This document shows positions 41,342 through 52,142 of a stretch of 58,395 bases of DNA, in pieces; the first letter of the stretch is position 1, and the number at the start of each line of letters is the position of its first letter. The stretch comes from Phytobacter diazotrophicus (GTDB lineage Bacteria; Pseudomonadota; Gammaproteobacteria; Enterobacterales; Enterobacteriaceae). The stretch is taken from NCBI GenBank assembly GCA_004346725.1, contig SMDE01000022.1:1-58395 (forward strand), read 5' to 3'. The notes beneath the pieces are model-generated. The model was not told the origin of the DNA. It worked only from the letters and a program-made list of their open reading frames with translations, and searched no databases. Made by a program: the position numbers and the translations under genes.

Positions 41342-43504
41342 TTACACTGTTTCAAGACGTGCATAAGCAGCCACCAGCCATTTAATGCCCTGCCCCTGGA
41401 ATGCCACCTGCAAACGGCTGTGCTCGCCGCTGCCTTCCAGATTAACAATTGTCCCTTCACCGAACTTCGGATGACGCACACGCTGTCCCAGTTTATAGCC
41501 CGTGTCGTTCTCTGAAATCGGCGCGCCAAGGCGTTGATGGCTGACCGGACGGCTGACGGTAGCGCGCAAGCGCACCTCTTCGACACAGTTTTCTGGCAAC
41601 TCGCCGATAAAGCGCGATGGACGGTGATAGGCCTCTTTGCCATACAGACGGCGGGTTTCGGCATAAGTCAGCGTCAGCTTCTGCATCGCACGGGTCACGC
41701 CGACATAGGCCAGGCGACGTTCCTCTTCCAGACGGCCGCCTTCATCCAGCGACATCTGGCTCGGGAACATCCCCTCTTCCATCCCGACAATAAACACCTG
41801 CGGGAACTCAAGCCCCTTGGCGGAGTGCAGTGTCATCAGTTGTACTGCGTCCTGCCAGGTATCCGCCTGCCCTTCGCCCGCTTCCAGCGCGGCATGGGAG
41901 AGGAAAGCCTGTAACGGCATCAGATCTTCATCTTCTTCGTTGTAGCTGAACTGGCGCGTTGCCGTGACCAGTTCCTCTAAGTTCTCGATACGCGTCTGGC
42001 CTTTCTCGCCTTTCTCCTGCTCGTACATCATCCACAGGCCGGAATCTTTCACCACGCGGTCCGTTTGTACGTGCAATGGCATGTCAGCCGTCTCCTGAGC
42101 CAGCGCGTCAATCAGCTCCATAAAGCGCTGTAATGCACTTGCCGCGCGACCGGCCAGCACTTTTTCCTGCAACAATTCGCGTGTCGCCTGCCACAGCGTC
42201 AGTTGACGATCGCGCGAAGTCTGGCGGACCACGTCCAGCGTTCTGTCACCGATCCCACGCGTCGGCGTATTCACCACACGTTCAAAGGCGGCATCGTCAT
42301 TTCGGTTTGCAATCAGACGCAAATAAGAGAGCGCGTCTTTGATTTCCTGACGTTCAAAGAAGCGCATCCCACCGTAAATACGATACGGCATGCTTGCCTG
42401 TAATAACGCCTCTTCCAGCACACGGGACTGGGCGTTACTGCGATAGAGAATGGCGCAATGCTCCAGCGCACCGCCGCTCTCCTGCCAGGTTTTAATACGG
42501 TTAACAACAAAACGAGCCTCATCCAGCTCGTTGAAAGCGCAATAGAGTGAAATCGGCTCGCCATCGGCACCGTCGGTCCACAGGTTTTTCCCCAGACGCC
42601 CGTTGTTGTTTTCGATAAGGGCGTTCGCCGCGCTGAGAATATTGCTGGTTGAGCGGTAGTTCTGCTCCAGGCGGATCGTCTGCGCGCCGGGGAAGTCGTT
42701 GAGGAAGCGCTGGATATTTTCCACCTGCGCCCCACGCCAGCCGTAAATCGACTGATCATCGTCGCCGACAATCATTACTTTGCCGGTGTCGCCTGCCAGC
42801 AGGCGGATCCAGGCATACTGAATGTTGTTGGTATCCTGGAACTCATCCACCAGGATATTGGTAAAACGTTCGCGGTAGTGCTGCAGGATATGCGGCTTAT
42901 TGAGCCACAGTTCGTGGGCACGCAGCAGCAGCTCGGCGAAATCCACCAGCCCGGCGCGATCGCAGGCTTCCTGATAGGCCTGATAAACCTTCTGCCAGGT
43001 CTGCTCGACCGGGTTACCGTAGCTTTGAATATGGTGCGGGCGAATGCCTTCATCTTTTTGGCCGTTGATGTACCACATGGCCTGGCGCGGCGGCCACTGC
43101 TTCTCATCAAGGTTCATCGCCTTGATCAGACGCTTAAGCAAACGTAACTGGTCTTCGCTGTCGAGGATCTGGAAATCCTGCGGCAGGTTGGCGTCCATAT
43201 GGTGCGCACGCAACAGGCGATGCGCCAGCCCGTGAAAAGTACCCACCCACATACCGCCCTGGCTGGTCCCCATAAGCTGGCCGATACGGTGGCGCATCTC
43301 CGCCGCCGCTTTGTTGGTGAAGGTCACCGCCATAATGGAGTACGGCGAGCAGTTTTCCACGGTCATCAGCCAGGCGATGCGATGCACCAGCACGCGCGTC
43401 TTGCCACTGCCTGCCCCGGCCAGCACCAGCATATTGCTACGCGACGCGGCGACCGCATCACGCTGTTTGTCATTAAGGCTGTCGAGCAGGTAAGAAACGT
43501 CCAT
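41342..43504 (-). CDS. uvrD: DNA helicase II UvrD
   Basis: 3'-5' superfamily 1 helicase for nucleotide excision and mismatch repair and for removing RecA filaments. Starting at DVSYLLDSLNDKQRDAVA gives 720 residues, the E. coli length. Walker A is VLAGAGSGKTR (near residue 28), motif II DEFQDTN (near 219), motif IV QNYRST (near 282), and motif VI VGVTRAMQK (near 605). The frame stays open 52 codons upstream through an ERIC element, but that part is not UvrD sequence. Last gene of the lptM-dapF-yigA-xerC-yigB-uvrD run and also driven by its own SOS promoter. Confidence 0.98.
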   Translation of the reverse strand: MDVSYLLDSLNDKQRDAVAASRSNMLVLAGAGSGKTRVLVHRIAWLMTVENCSPYSIMAVTFTNKAAAEMRHRIGQLMGTSQGGMWVGTFHGLAHRLLRAHHMDANLPQDFQILDSEDQLRLLKRLIKAMNLDEKQWPPRQAMWYINGQKDEGIRPHHIQSYGNPVEQTWQKVYQAYQEACDRAGLVDFAELLLRAHELWLNKPHILQHYRERFTNILVDEFQDTNNIQYAWIRLLAGDTGKVMIVGDDDQSIYGWRGAQVENIQRFLNDFPGAQTIRLEQNYRSTSNILSAANALIENNNGRLGKNLWTDGADGEPISLYCAFNELDEARFVVNRIKTWQESGGALEHCAILYRSNAQSRVLEEALLQASMPYRIYGGMRFFERQEIKDALSYLRLIANRNDDAAFERVVNTPTRGIGDRTLDVVRQTSRDRQLTLWQATRELLQEKVLAGRAASALQRFMELIDALAQETADMPLHVQTDRVVKDSGLWMMYEQEKGEKGQTRIENLEELVTATRQFSYNEEDEDLMPLQAFLSHAALEAGEGQADTWQDAVQLMTLHSAKGLEFPQVFIVGMEEGMFPSQMSLDEGGRLEEERRLAYVGVTRAMQKLTLTYAETRRLYGKEAYHRPSRFIGELPENCVEEVRLRATVSRPVSHQRLGAPISENDTGYKLGQRVRHPKFGEGTIVNLEGSGEHSRLQVAFQGQGIKWLVAAYARLETV

Positions 43505-43530
43505 TGGCACCGCCGGGTTAGTATGAAGCC

Positions 43531-43658
43531 GTTGCGCTATATCATTTGGTTTACAGGAAGGCGACAAGCTCATGAATCCCCAGGAGCATAGATTAACTAT
43601 GTGACTGGGCTGAGTAAGTGCTGTCAACGCACCTGTAGACCGAAGGATAAAGCGCAAC
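43531..43658. repeat. ERIC element in the uvrD leader
   Basis: The centre ATGAATCCCCAGGAGCATAG followed by ACTATGTGACTGGGCTGAG, with TGTCAACGCACC after it, is a clear ERIC. The ends GTTGCGCTATATC and GGATAAAGCGCAAC are complementary, which defines a 128-bp element. It ends 27 bp before the uvrD start codon and lies wholly between the LexA box and the gene. Confidence 0.93.
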
Positions 43659-43663
43659 AACCC

Positions 43664-43679
43664 CTGGGAATTTATACAG
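43664..43679 (-). promoter_or_regulatory. LexA box (SOS operator) of uvrD
   Basis: On the minus strand CTGTATAAATTCCCAG fits the LexA consensus CTGT-N8-ACAG and is close to the E. coli uvrD box (CTGTATATATACCCAG). It lies 12 bp after the yigB stop and 160 bp ahead of the uvrD start. Confidence 0.85.
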
Positions 43680-43691
43680 AACTTGTGGTGA

Positions 43692-44408
43692 TTATATCAG
43701 CGTGGTGAGGGATGCCAACCGCGAAATCTCCAGATGTGGCAGCAATCGGCTATCAGAAGCCGTCAGCAGGTCTGCCCCTTCCGGTTTGATCCAGCAGGCC
43801 TGCATACCACAGCGAATGGCACCGGCGACATCTGTCGTCAGGTCATCCCCGACGTGCAGAATTTCACCTAACGGAATGTTCAGGCGTTCAGCCGCAAGGT
43901 GGTACATATCATTAAACGGCTTCGCACGCCCGTCAGGGCCAGCGCGCAGCACAAATTCAAAGTAATCGGCCAGGCCGAATAACGCTGGCTGCGCATTGCC
44001 GTTGGTGATCGCCACCAGCGGCCATTTTTCAGCGAGCTTTGCCAGGGTTTCGTGGGTCTCTTGCGGCACATCAACACGGCTGCGCCATTTCGCGAAATGC
44101 TGCATTGCCGCTTGCGCCCCTTCTGCCGCTTCATCAACGGTTAACCCGGCATCCAGCATGGCGCGTTCGACCGCACGACGACGCCATTCGGTCACATCGT
44201 GGTAGATCTCCGGTTCCGCGAGCAACAACGACTGGCGAATGCGTTTCAAATCCGTATTTTCCAGCGCATTCAGAGAGGGGTGATATTGTTGCACAAACAG
44301 CAGGGATTCCTGTTCAGTGCGCAGAATAACCGGGCGGTTATCGTAAAGGGTATCGTCGAGATCAAAAGTGATGGCCGAGATGAGGCCCACAGGCCGGTAA
44401 AATCGCAT
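43692..44408 (-). CDS. yigB: HAD-family FMN phosphatase YigB
   Basis: Phosphatase that converts 5-amino-6-(ribitylamino)uracil 5'-phosphate and FMN in flavin metabolism. The 238 residues match E. coli Yig[13 protein letters not shown] near residue 14 carries the nucleophile Asp, [12 protein letters not shown] near 133 is motif II, and [15 protein letters not shown] near 187 is motif IV. The start overlaps the xerC stop by one base. It precedes the LexA box of uvrD. Confidence 0.94.
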   Translation of the reverse strand: MRFYRPVGLISAITFDLDDTLYDNRPVILRTEQESLLFVQQYHPSLNALENTDLKRIRQSLLLAEPEIYHDVTEWRRRAVERAMLDAGLTVDEAAEGAQAAMQHFAKWRSRVDVPQETHETLAKLAEKWPLVAITNGNAQPALFGLADYFEFVLRAGPDGRAKPFNDMYHLAAERLNIPLGEILHVGDDLTTDVAGAIRCGMQACWIKPEGADLLTASDSRLLPHLEISRLASLTTLI

Positions 44409-45310
44409 TATTTCCCCCGTTTGGCGCGTGGATGCGCTGCGTCATACACCGAGGCAAGGTGTTGAAAATCAAGATGGGTATAGATTTGTGTGGTGGAAAG
44501 GTTAGCATGCCCCAACAGTTCCTGCACGCCGCGCAGATCGCCGCTGGACTCCAGCATATGAGTAGCAAAGGAGTGACGCAGTTTATGCGGGTGCACGTGA
44601 CTGTTCAGCCCCTGTTTGATTCCCCACTCAGCAAAGCGTTTTTGCACATTGCGCGCGGAAATACGTTTCCCCAATTTCGAGAGAAACAGTGCCTCTTCTT
44701 CGCTGCCAAATAACCCGCGTAAATCCAGCCAGTGTTCAATCCAGATGACCGCGTTACGCCCGACAGGTAAACGGCGCTCTTTGCTGCCTTTCCCCATCAC
44801 CCAGACTTCACCACTTTCCAAATCAAGGTGTTTGATATCCAGCCCCACCAGTTCGGATAAACGCAGCCCGGCACCGTACATTACCTCCAGCATCGCCCTG
44901 TCGCGTACCGCCAGCGGATCGTTAAGATCGATATCCAGCAGACGGTTTACGTCGTCCACGTCGATATTTTTTGGCAAGTGACGCGGCGTTTTCGGAGCGG
45001 AAACACCCTTCGCGGGATTGGCCGGAAGCTCGCCCTGACTCACCAGCCAGTCAAAGAAGCTGCGTAAAGCCGAAAGGCGTAGCGCCAGACTGGCGGCTCC
45101 CAGTCCTTTGCGGCGACTGCGTACGGCAAAAGCCCGTACCGCGGCGGCGTCACATTGTTGCCAGCGCTGCAGGCCGATTTCCCCGGCAAGCGCAATGATG
45201 GCATCAAGCTGACGCTGATAATTGAGAAGCGTGATGGGGCTTAACTGACGCTCCACGCCCAGATAGCGCAGAAAACGCGTGACGGCCAGATGCAGAGGTG
45301 AATCGGTCAT
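44408..45310 (-). CDS. xerC: Tyrosine recombinase XerC
   Basis: With XerD resolves chromosome dimers at dif at the FtsK-active septum. The 300 residues (298 in E. coli) have an N-terminal SAM-like core-binding domain (about 1-100) and the catalytic domain. Active-site residues are visible: Arg in [12 protein letters not shown], Lys in [10 protein letters not shown], His-x-x-Arg in [13 protein letters not shown], His in [11 protein letters not shown] and Tyr in IYTHLDF. The start overlaps yigA by four bases (ATGA type), typical of this operon. Confidence 0.97.
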   Translation of the reverse strand: MTDSPLHLAVTRFLRYLGVERQLSPITLLNYQRQLDAIIALAGEIGLQRWQQCDAAAVRAFAVRSRRKGLGAASLALRLSALRSFFDWLVSQGELPANPAKGVSAPKTPRHLPKNIDVDDVNRLLDIDLNDPLAVRDRAMLEVMYGAGLRLSELVGLDIKHLDLESGEVWVMGKGSKERRLPVGRNAVIWIEHWLDLRGLFGSEEEALFLSKLGKRISARNVQKRFAEWGIKQGLNSHVHPHKLRHSFATHMLESSGDLRGVQELLGHANLSTTQIYTHLDFQHLASVYDAAHPRAKRGK

Positions 45311-46014
45311 ACGCGCTCGATCCAGCGCTCCAGCAAGTCCGGTAACATTATGGCGATCTCTTCCAGCAGTTGCGTGCCCTGGCCATGCTGATAGTGATGC
45401 GGGTCGCGACTACTGAACAGCACAACGCCCAGATCGGCGTCTGGCCCCATCATTGTTACCGCCACAGAACCGATCGCTTTCGCTTCCGGCAAAAGTAAGA
45501 GTAACTCCGGTCCGTTCAGTGAACCGAGATAGTGCTGCTGTTGACCCAGACGCTGAATACGCAGTGGCTCAAAAGCCTGGCGAGAGAGCGCAAGATGGGT
45601 AAAACCGGACGGCGCGCCAAGACGCCAGCGGTCCGGGAACAGGCGGACGGTAGCGCCTGCCAGCCCCAAATCTCTGGCCCACCGCTGGAAGCGATTCAAC
45701 ATTTCCTCAAGGCTTTTGGCCGATGCCAGTTTGCCCTGCAGACGCAGCAGGCGGTAGAACAGACCTTCATTGGCGCTGGCCTGCTCCATCAGCAACGTCA
45801 TGTTCTCTTCCAGCACGTTGATATGGTTACGTGCCCGCACCATGTGCCACTCGACTAACGAAATCGAACCGCGTACGGGATGAGGAACACGAATAGCTTC
45901 AACAGCGTGTGCATTACGGATAAAAAACTCAGGATTACGCAACAGATAATCGACGACAGCGTGGTCATCCAGTTCCATAAACGTTTCCTGCAGTTCTTCC
46001 CCTGGTTGCTTCAT
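45307..46014 (-). CDS. yigA: DUF484 (GAF-like) family protein YigA
   Basis: A 235-residue protein of the DUF484 family, which has a GAF-like fold; the function is unknown. The start [16 protein letters not shown] was chosen because it gives the E. coli length and overlaps dapF by four bases; the longer frame lies inside dapF. Conserved segments are [20 protein letters not shown] near residue 48 and the C-terminal [15 protein letters not shown]. Its fixed place between dapF and xerC is conserved over many gammaproteobacteria, but this does not by itself show a shared job. Confidence 0.92.
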   Translation of the reverse strand: MKQPGEELQETFMELDDHAVVDYLLRNPEFFIRNAHAVEAIRVPHPVRGSISLVEWHMVRARNHINVLEENMTLLMEQASANEGLFYRLLRLQGKLASAKSLEEMLNRFQRWARDLGLAGATVRLFPDRWRLGAPSGFTHLALSRQAFEPLRIQRLGQQQHYLGSLNGPELLLLLPEAKAIGSVAVTMMGPDADLGVVLFSSRDPHHYQHGQGTQLLEEIAIMLPDLLERWIERV

Positions 46015-46835
46015 AGATGAATAAATCCGTCGTAGACATGTGCCGCCGGGCCAGTCATAAACAACGGTTGGCCCGGTCCTTTCCATGCGATATCCAGCCG
46101 ACCGCCTGGGAGTTCCACACGTACTTCTTCTGCCAGCAAACCTTGCTGGATGCCGACCGCGACCGCCGCGCAAGCGCCGCTTCCGCAGGCCTGCGTTTCC
46201 CCCGCGCCGCGTTCATACACGCGCAGTCGGATGTGATCGCGTTTGACCACTTGCATGAAACCAATATTGGCGCGCTCAGGGAAGCGTTCGTGGCTCTCCA
46301 TTACCGGCCCCAGCGTTTCAACCGGAGCGGTATCGACATCATCGACCTGGATAACACAGTGCGGATTGCCCATTGAGACAACGCCGCACAATATTGTTTG
46401 TTCCGCCGCACGCATAATATAGGTCTTTTCCGCTTTGTTCGCCCGGAACGGAACCTGCGATGGCTCGAAGTTGGGTTCGCCCATGTTCACGCGCACCAGC
46501 TCGTCATCCGTTACGGTTAATACCATGCGGCCGTTCGCGGTGCTGACGCGAATGTCACGTTTATTGGTCAACCCTTTTAAGCGCACAAAACGGGCAAAAC
46601 AACGTGCGCCGTTTCCGCACTGGGAGACTTCGCTGCCGTCAGCATTAAAGATGCGATAGTGGAAATCGAGTTCGGGATCGTAGGGGGGTTCGACCACCAG
46701 CAGTTGATCGAACCCCACTCCGAGATGCCTGTCAGCCATACGACGGATCAGATCAGGGGAAAAAAAGACATTCTGCGTTACCGCGTCGACGACCATAAAA
46801 TCGTTGCCAAGGCCATGCATTTTAGAGAACTGCAT
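46011..46835 (-). CDS. dapF: Diaminopimelate epimerase
   Basis: Converts LL- to meso-diaminopimelate for lysine and peptidoglycan synthesis. Two Cys act as acid and base: Cys in [13 protein letters not shown] (near residue 73) and Cys in [12 protein letters not shown] (near 217). The second of two Met codons gives 274 residues ([16 protein letters not shown]), the E. coli length. The start is 36 bp after lptM, and the end overlaps yigA. Confidence 0.97.
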   Translation of the reverse strand: MQFSKMHGLGNDFMVVDAVTQNVFFSPDLIRRMADRHLGVGFDQLLVVEPPYDPELDFHYRIFNADGSEVSQCGNGARCFARFVRLKGLTNKRDIRVSTANGRMVLTVTDDELVRVNMGEPNFEPSQVPFRANKAEKTYIMRAAEQTILCGVVSMGNPHCVIQVDDVDTAPVETLGPVMESHERFPERANIGFMQVVKRDHIRLRVYERGAGETQACGSGACAAVAVGIQQGLLAEEVRVELPGGRLDIAWKGPGQPLFMTGPAAHVYDGFIHL

Positions 46836-46871
46836 CATCTACTCCATATACGCGGATACAGCACGGGAACG

Positions 46872-47075
46872 TTAGTAATTCACCTGCGTTGGGCCACCAT
46901 TATCACCACGATCGTTACGATCCGGGGTCGTTGTCTGAATGGCGCTTTCGGTTTTTTTGGTTGGCGGCGGCGCATTTTTGTCAGCAGGCGGGAAATAGAG
47001 CGGCCCTTTCAGACCACAGCCCGTCAGGCTAAATAAGGTTAATAATACAGCCAGGGTTCGACACACGTCTTTCAT
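46872..47075 (-). CDS. lptM: LPS assembly-linked lipoprotein LptM (YifL)
   Basis: A 67-residue outer-membrane lipoprotein that helps LptD mature in the LPS translocon. TLFSLTGCGLKGPLYFP has the lipobox LTGC (Cys at residue 20) and the conserved GLKGPLYFPP region. The rest is short, charged and probably unstructured. First gene of the operon down to uvrD; a divergent 179-bp region separates it from the DKNYY-type gene. Confidence 0.93.
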   Translation of the reverse strand: MKDVCRTLAVLLTLFSLTGCGLKGPLYFPPADKNAPPPTKKTESAIQTTTPDRNDRGDNGGPTQVNY

Positions 47076-47254
47076 TGTAGGTTGCCTGTTGGTTCATTCT
47101 TTCTGCTTTCTATCATCGCAGGAGAAGACACAAAAGCAAGCGTTTAGCACGTCTTTATAAAATCGGAAAAGCCGCCCGTTTACCTGTTCACGACACATCC
47201 TCAACGCCAAATATGCTTTGCTAAGCCTTCTCTTCTCAAGGCCAGGATGGCGTG

Positions 47255-49027
47255 ATGAAAATTAACAAGCTCTTTTATCTTCTTTCACTTTCACTGTTGT
47301 TACAGCCCGCCCTGGCATGCCGGTTAGATCCGCCTGAGCATAATGCTTATCAGCCGTGGGGCAAAGGCACGGTCTATATGCAAGCGGGCGAAGAAAATGT
47401 CATTGCGTTACCAGAACTTAACTTCAAACGCCTGCGTCGCCTGCCGAACCTGGCGATTGATTATGCGCATCCTAAAGGGTGGAAAGAAGAACCACCGTTA
47501 ACGGATCTGACTACCGATTATGTCTATCAAGGCGCGCAGTCGACTTATTCCCAGTATGCGTATCACAGTGATGGCCGCTACATCGTGTACGCAGGCAAAG
47601 TCATGTATAACCCGCCCGGCACGCCGCCTGTGGACATTCCCTCTTTTCAAGCCTTCGAAAGCTTTGCCGCTGATAAAAACAGCCTTTATTACGAAGGCAA
47701 ACGTACCGGCGATAACAGCACTGAAAGGCCAGTGAATGTGGCTACGCTGCGCAAAATTGACTTCGACAGCAGATGGCGTCCTGACTGGTTGGGGCTAATT
47801 TTTCGCGACGATCGGTATCTCTACGTCAATGGGCATCGCCTTGATGAGCCGGATAGTTTTACCGTGTTGGCGCAAAAATCCTGGGATCAGCGCGGCAAAT
47901 TTTCTGCGGCATTTAACCCCTGCGTCGCGGTGCCTTTCGGTCCCTGGGATACTCTGGCGCGAACACGTACGCGGCTTATCATTAACGGCGAACCGCTTAA
48001 AGCCGATCCCGATACCTTTTCGATTGTGCGCTGGATGCCAGGATCGCTGCTGACCTTTCGCGATAAAAACGGCCTGCATCGCTACGTCCTCAACCAAGGC
48101 AACCTGGAATGGGACGAAGATACGCACAAACATTGTAACGCCTTCAACCTCCTGGAAAAGCGCGTCCTGTGGCGTAAAGGCCCCGATTGCCAGCAAGCAG
48201 AGATCCCAGGCCTTGACCCGGAGCAGTTCCATCCGCTCAGCGAGACCGTGGCGCAGTATCAGGACAAACTGTATGTCATTACCAAAACGGACTCTGATGA
48301 AAAGAAGCTGGAAATCGTCACCCTCGACAACCCGAATCTGACCATTGATAAACGTTTTAACGCCGGAAGGAATCATGGCTATCTGCTTACCCGACACGGC
48401 TATCAACCAGGCGGATTGCAGGTATTCGAATCAACAGGAACGTTGATTCTGATGGATTACCGCGTTCCTGATGAAAAGGAAGCACACCTGAACGATAACC
48501 CCTATCTCCGAAATTGGTTCGCCCGTGACGACCGCTACGTTTATGTTTTCGATGGTACGCAACTCTGGCGGTACCCGACGCCTGATAGCAAAGCGGTACG
48601 GGTGACATGGTTCGAGCAGCATTCCGGCTATGGCTATGGCGTCCACTACCGTACGGGATATCTGGATGGCAAGCTGATGGATGACAGTGTGTTTGTTCCG
48701 ACGGGGGTGAAATATTCCACTAGCGCGCAGCCTGCAGGCGCGTCTGCTGATTGGCGTGACGACCCCTCTTTTAAAATAGACGATACCGGGGTGCACTGGC
48801 GCAAAGTGCTCTCTTCTCAAGGGCATTGGGGCAAATGGGAAAGACTACCAGGCCTCGATCCACGGCAATTTCACCTCATCACCAGGCGTATCGCGCATTA
48901 TCAAAATCGCCTGTATATCGCTACGTTATCCCCTTTAGGCGAAGACAGCTTAGCAATATTTGAAGTGAGTTCATCCGCGCCCTTTGTCAGTAAGTGGACG
49001 CATAACGGAACAGAGGACGAGAAATGA
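47255..49027 (+). CDS. Secreted DKNYY-type repeat protein, unknown function
   Basis: A 590-residue protein with the signal peptide KINKLFYLLSLSLLLQPALA. It has repeated short Asp-rich and Tyr-rich motifs: DKNSLYYEGK near residue 140, DDRYLYVNGH near 185 and DDRYVYVFDG in the C-terminal third; these fit the DKNYY family, whose role is unknown. It also has a longer internal repeat: PGLDPEQFHPLSETVAQYQD near 318 and PGLDPRQFHLITRRIAHYQN near 532. The ATG at 47255 is preferred over the GTG at 47252 because AGGATGG lies at better distance. It is inserted between lptM and cyaY, where E. coli has no such gene. A periplasmic or surface location is inferred. Confidence 0.8.
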   Translation: MKINKLFYLLSLSLLLQPALACRLDPPEHNAYQPWGKGTVYMQAGEENVIALPELNFKRLRRLPNLAIDYAHPKGWKEEPPLTDLTTDYVYQGAQSTYSQYAYHSDGRYIVYAGKVMYNPPGTPPVDIPSFQAFESFAADKNSLYYEGKRTGDNSTERPVNVATLRKIDFDSRWRPDWLGLIFRDDRYLYVNGHRLDEPDSFTVLAQKSWDQRGKFSAAFNPCVAVPFGPWDTLARTRTRLIINGEPLKADPDTFSIVRWMPGSLLTFRDKNGLHRYVLNQGNLEWDEDTHKHCNAFNLLEKRVLWRKGPDCQQAEIPGLDPEQFHPLSETVAQYQDKLYVITKTDSDEKKLEIVTLDNPNLTIDKRFNAGRNHGYLLTRHGYQPGGLQVFESTGTLILMDYRVPDEKEAHLNDNPYLRNWFARDDRYVYVFDGTQLWRYPTPDSKAVRVTWFEQHSGYGYGVHYRTGYLDGKLMDDSVFVPTGVKYSTSAQPAGASADWRDDPSFKIDDTGVHWRKVLSSQGHWGKWERLPGLDPRQFHLITRRIAHYQNRLYIATLSPLGEDSLAIFEVSSSAPFVSKWTHNGTEDEK

Positions 49028-49101
49028 AAGCACAGGCGCGGCTTTGATGCGATTCGCTCCTGCGGCTATACTGCCGCCATCACGTAAAACGGGAAACGAC
49101 A

Positions 49102-49425
49102 ATGAACGACAGTGAATTTCATCGCCTTGCTGACACCCTGTGGATGACCATTGAAGAGCGTCTGGACGACTGGGACGGCGACAGCGATATCGACTGCGAA
49201 ATTAACGGCGGCATATTGACCATCACCTTTGAAAACGGCAGCAAAATCATCATCAACCGCCAGGAACCCCTGCATCAGGTGTGGCTGGCGGCCAAACAAG
49301 GCGGTTACCATTTCGATCTGAAAGGTGACGAGTGGGTTTGCGACCGTTCAGGCGAAACCTTCTGGGATCTGCTGGAACAGGCGGCGACGCAACAGGCGGG
49401 CGAAGAGGTAAGTTTTCGCGGCTAA
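49102..49425 (+). CDS. cyaY: Frataxin homologue CyaY
   Basis: Iron-binding regulator of the Isc iron-sulfur cluster assembly system; slows IscS at high iron. The 107 residues (106 in E. coli) show the acidic ridge [18 protein letters not shown] and the conserved sheet residues of frataxins in [27 protein letters not shown] lies upstream, and a TATACT -10 box candidate lies at about 49069. It is convergent with cyaA across a BIME. Confidence 0.96.
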   Translation: MNDSEFHRLADTLWMTIEERLDDWDGDSDIDCEINGGILTITFENGSKIIINRQEPLHQVWLAAKQGGYHFDLKGDEWVCDRSGETFWDLLEQAATQQAGEEVSFRG

Positions 49426-49433
49426 CATCTAAC

Positions 49434-49495
49434 CCCGGATAAGGCATTGCGCCGCATCCGGGAGTCCCGGGTACGCTGCGCTTCCCCGGGCTACC
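49434..49495. repeat. BIME between cyaY and cyaA
   Basis: CCCCGGATAAGGCATTGCGC followed by CGCATCCGGG is a REP palindrome, and CCCGGGTACGCTGCGCTTCC followed by CCGGGC is a second, inverse one. They lie in the convergent gap, as is usual for REP elements. Confidence 0.85.
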
Positions 49496-49505
49496 CGCTA
49501 AAACA

Positions 49506-52049
49506 TCAGGAGAAGTACTGCTGCAACAGCGGCGCGTCGTTATCCTGATTGGCAGACGCAACGGGCGTGATAGCCTGATTGCGGAACGGAATCACCTGCG
49601 CCCGGCCATCCACATTCACGATTTGGTAGAACTGCGGCAGGTTGAAGTTGATAAAGCTTGAGCCGTAGGTAAAGCGGTCGTGCGACGACGAATAGAAGCG
49701 ACTAACGTCGCGCACCAGCTCCTCTTTGCTGCCTTCGCAGTGGTGATACACTTCCGCGCGGTTGCTTTCATCCAGAATATAGATATTGAAACCGTCATCG
49801 CCGGTCTCTTCGAAGAAGAACTGAATAATCCCTTCGCTGGCAAACCCATCCACCACCTGCGGCAGTTTGACGTGGTTCGTTTCGACCTGAACCGACAGCC
49901 CGTGCAGTTTGTTATGAGAAATAGCGCCATAAAACTCAATCGCGTTTTCAAGTTTCTGCACCGATACATTCAGGCGCTCGAAGAAAAGCCCCCAGGTCTG
50001 TCCGGCCACGCGTAACGCTTTGAAGCGCCCCGTTTCCTGGCGGGTACTGGACAGACGCAGCTCAATGCATTCAGAAACCAGTTGCTGCACGCGGGTACGG
50101 ATCAAGCCGCGCAGATGCTGGCTATAACAGAACACTTCAACGCTATCGGGCGGCGCGGCATCCTGATGCATTTTGCCCAGAATGGTTTTCAGCGCTTCAA
50201 TCATCGCCTGCTCGCCGTTGAAATGCAGTGTACGCACTTCATTCCAGGAGTTGCGATAAAGCAGGTCTACGCTGCCAACCAGGCAGTTTTGCTGCTCACC
50301 GAAGCTGAACACATCAAGCTTACGGAAATCGAAATGCACGACCTGGTTACGGAATGCCGCAGTCGGGTCATATTCCAGGTTCACGATAATCGCCAGATGG
50401 CGGATTTCGCAGGGGCTGTACAGCGCTTTTGGCGTTGGCGCAGGCAGACGCAGCGGGAAGTGATGGGACACATTCGCCACCATCTCCTGCAGTTTTGCCA
50501 AATCGACAATGCCATTACCTTTAATAAACAGGCGAGTACGCGACGTCAGCAAACCATTGAACCACGCCCACGCCACCAGTTTGTTCAGGTAACGGTTATA
50601 TTCCAGCGGCTGGTGGCTAACGATAGAGTCCATGTTTGGGGCACGGTTGTACAGATACCAACCTGTGCGGTTCGCACGGCCCGGCGGCACATGGATAAAG
50701 GTTAAATTAGGCTCGGAGAGATCCGGAGAAATCTGCGGATTCACCAGGGTGACTTTACCCGGCAACGCTTCGAAAGCGGCATATAACTTACGGGTCAGCA
50801 CGCCGATGTCCTGCGGACTGGCGGAGACGCTCAGATTGTTGCGGCGCGCAAAGCGAATCAGGTTACGGTAGCTCTGCATCATGGCATCGAGCAGCTCGTT
50901 ATGCGCTTCACGTACCTGGTCGATTTTCCAGTTTGCCCGATTATCGAGCATGGTGAGACGCGCTTCGTCCCAACCCCACTCTTTCACTAACTGACTGACC
51001 ACTTCACGCCGCCAGCCCACACAGGCACGCTCACGGCTCAGTTTCTCGCACACTTTTAAATAGAAACATCGACGCACAAGATCAAGACGCGTGAAATCTT
51101 CAATCGCGGTCAGATAATGGGTGACGCGCTCCAGCATCATGCAGTAATGATCCAGACCGAACGAAACGATTTCACCGTCGTGCAGACGCTGTTTAATGTC
51201 TTTCGCCAACAGGCGGGTGTTCGGATACTCCCAGGAATAGGCTTCCAGTAGCAGAGTTTTCAGCACTGCTTTATAGGGGGAGTCGATACTTTTATAGAGC
51301 TGCCACAGGCTGGCGCCGAAGTACTCTTCGGCGGAAAGGGAGCTCAGCCCGCCGAGGTCCAGCCATTCATTTGGCGTCAGTACGCCCTGTGCATAGAGCG
51401 TCATGACGTAATCGTCATAGTGCTCTTCTTCATCGCCCGGCACCATATTCCACAGAATACGCTTACCGGCCAGACGCACAGCGGTACGATAGAATTCATC
51501 GAGCAACAAAATATGCTGCGTCGAGCCACAGTCTTCACCACCCAGACTGCCGCTTTCATTATGGCGGAAGCGGTTTTCATCAATTAAGAAGAAGCTGACT
51601 TCCACACCCAGCGATGCGGCCCAGCTCTCAAGCAGGCTGCATTTACGCTGCAACAATTGGCGCTCTTCGTTATCGAGCCACGACTGGTGGCAAACCCAGA
51701 TATCCAGGTCAGAAGAGCAGCTTTGTCCTACCGATGAAGTACTGCCCATGGAGTAGACGCCGGTTATCGGCAACTCGCCTTTTGGCGATTCCTGCGGGGG
51801 CATTCCACGGTAGAGCTCAAGCTCGTTGAGGTAGTGGCGTTGGGTTTCATCAGGCGTGTAGAGGCAAATGCCTTTTGGAACGCTACCTTCGAGGTAGCCC
51901 GGCATCAACGGATGATGGTAGTGCAAAAGCGTGGGCAGCAGACTGTAGACCTGCTGGAAAGCAGGGCCCATGGCCGCTAGCGCGCGATCCACACGCAGTT
52001 GATTGATGGCATCCAGCCTCTGCTTCAGAGTCTCAATATAGAGGTACAA
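49506..52049 (-). CDS. cyaA: Adenylate cyclase CyaA (class I)
   Basis: Makes cAMP for CRP; activated through phosphorylated EIIA-Glc of the sugar PTS. The 847 residues compare with 848 in E. coli. The start is TTG, as in E. coli, preceded by GGCGATACGTC, a weak start known to limit expression. The catalytic N-terminal half has [20 protein letters not shown] near residue 102, with the Asp residues of the nucleotidyltransferase fold. The C-terminal half is regulatory. A CRP-type site at 52143-52160 suggests repression by its own product's receptor. Confidence 0.98.
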   Translation of the reverse strand: MYLYIETLKQRLDAINQLRVDRALAAMGPAFQQVYSLLPTLLHYHHPLMPGYLEGSVPKGICLYTPDETQRHYLNELELYRGMPPQESPKGELPITGVYSMGSTSSVGQSCSSDLDIWVCHQSWLDNEERQLLQRKCSLLESWAASLGVEVSFFLIDENRFRHNESGSLGGEDCGSTQHILLLDEFYRTAVRLAGKRILWNMVPGDEEEHYDDYVMTLYAQGVLTPNEWLDLGGLSSLSAEEYFGASLWQLYKSIDSPYKAVLKTLLLEAYSWEYPNTRLLAKDIKQRLHDGEIVSFGLDHYCMMLERVTHYLTAIEDFTRLDLVRRCFYLKVCEKLSRERACVGWRREVVSQLVKEWGWDEARLTMLDNRANWKIDQVREAHNELLDAMMQSYRNLIRFARRNNLSVSASPQDIGVLTRKLYAAFEALPGKVTLVNPQISPDLSEPNLTFIHVPPGRANRTGWYLYNRAPNMDSIVSHQPLEYNRYLNKLVAWAWFNGLLTSRTRLFIKGNGIVDLAKLQEMVANVSHHFPLRLPAPTPKALYSPCEIRHLAIIVNLEYDPTAAFRNQVVHFDFRKLDVFSFGEQQNCLVGSVDLLYRNSWNEVRTLHFNGEQAMIEALKTILGKMHQDAAPPDSVEVFCYSQHLRGLIRTRVQQLVSECIELRLSSTRQETGRFKALRVAGQTWGLFFERLNVSVQKLENAIEFYGAISHNKLHGLSVQVETNHVKLPQVVDGFASEGIIQFFFEETGDDGFNIYILDESNRAEVYHHCEGSKEELVRDVSRFYSSSHDRFTYGSSFINFNLPQFYQIVNVDGRAQVIPFRNQAITPVASANQDNDAPLLQQYFS

Positions 52050-52142
52050 GACGTATCGCCTGATGTTTACAGAAAGTCCAAAATCGCCGTCACCTTTTTT
52101 CGCCCTTGTCTTTGTGGTGGTACAGACGAAAAAATGGTCTAA

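Noticed and set aside
43505..43660. 52-codon N-terminal extension of uvrD
   Set aside because: The added codons are ERIC sequence, and UvrD proteins start at DVSYLLDSLND.
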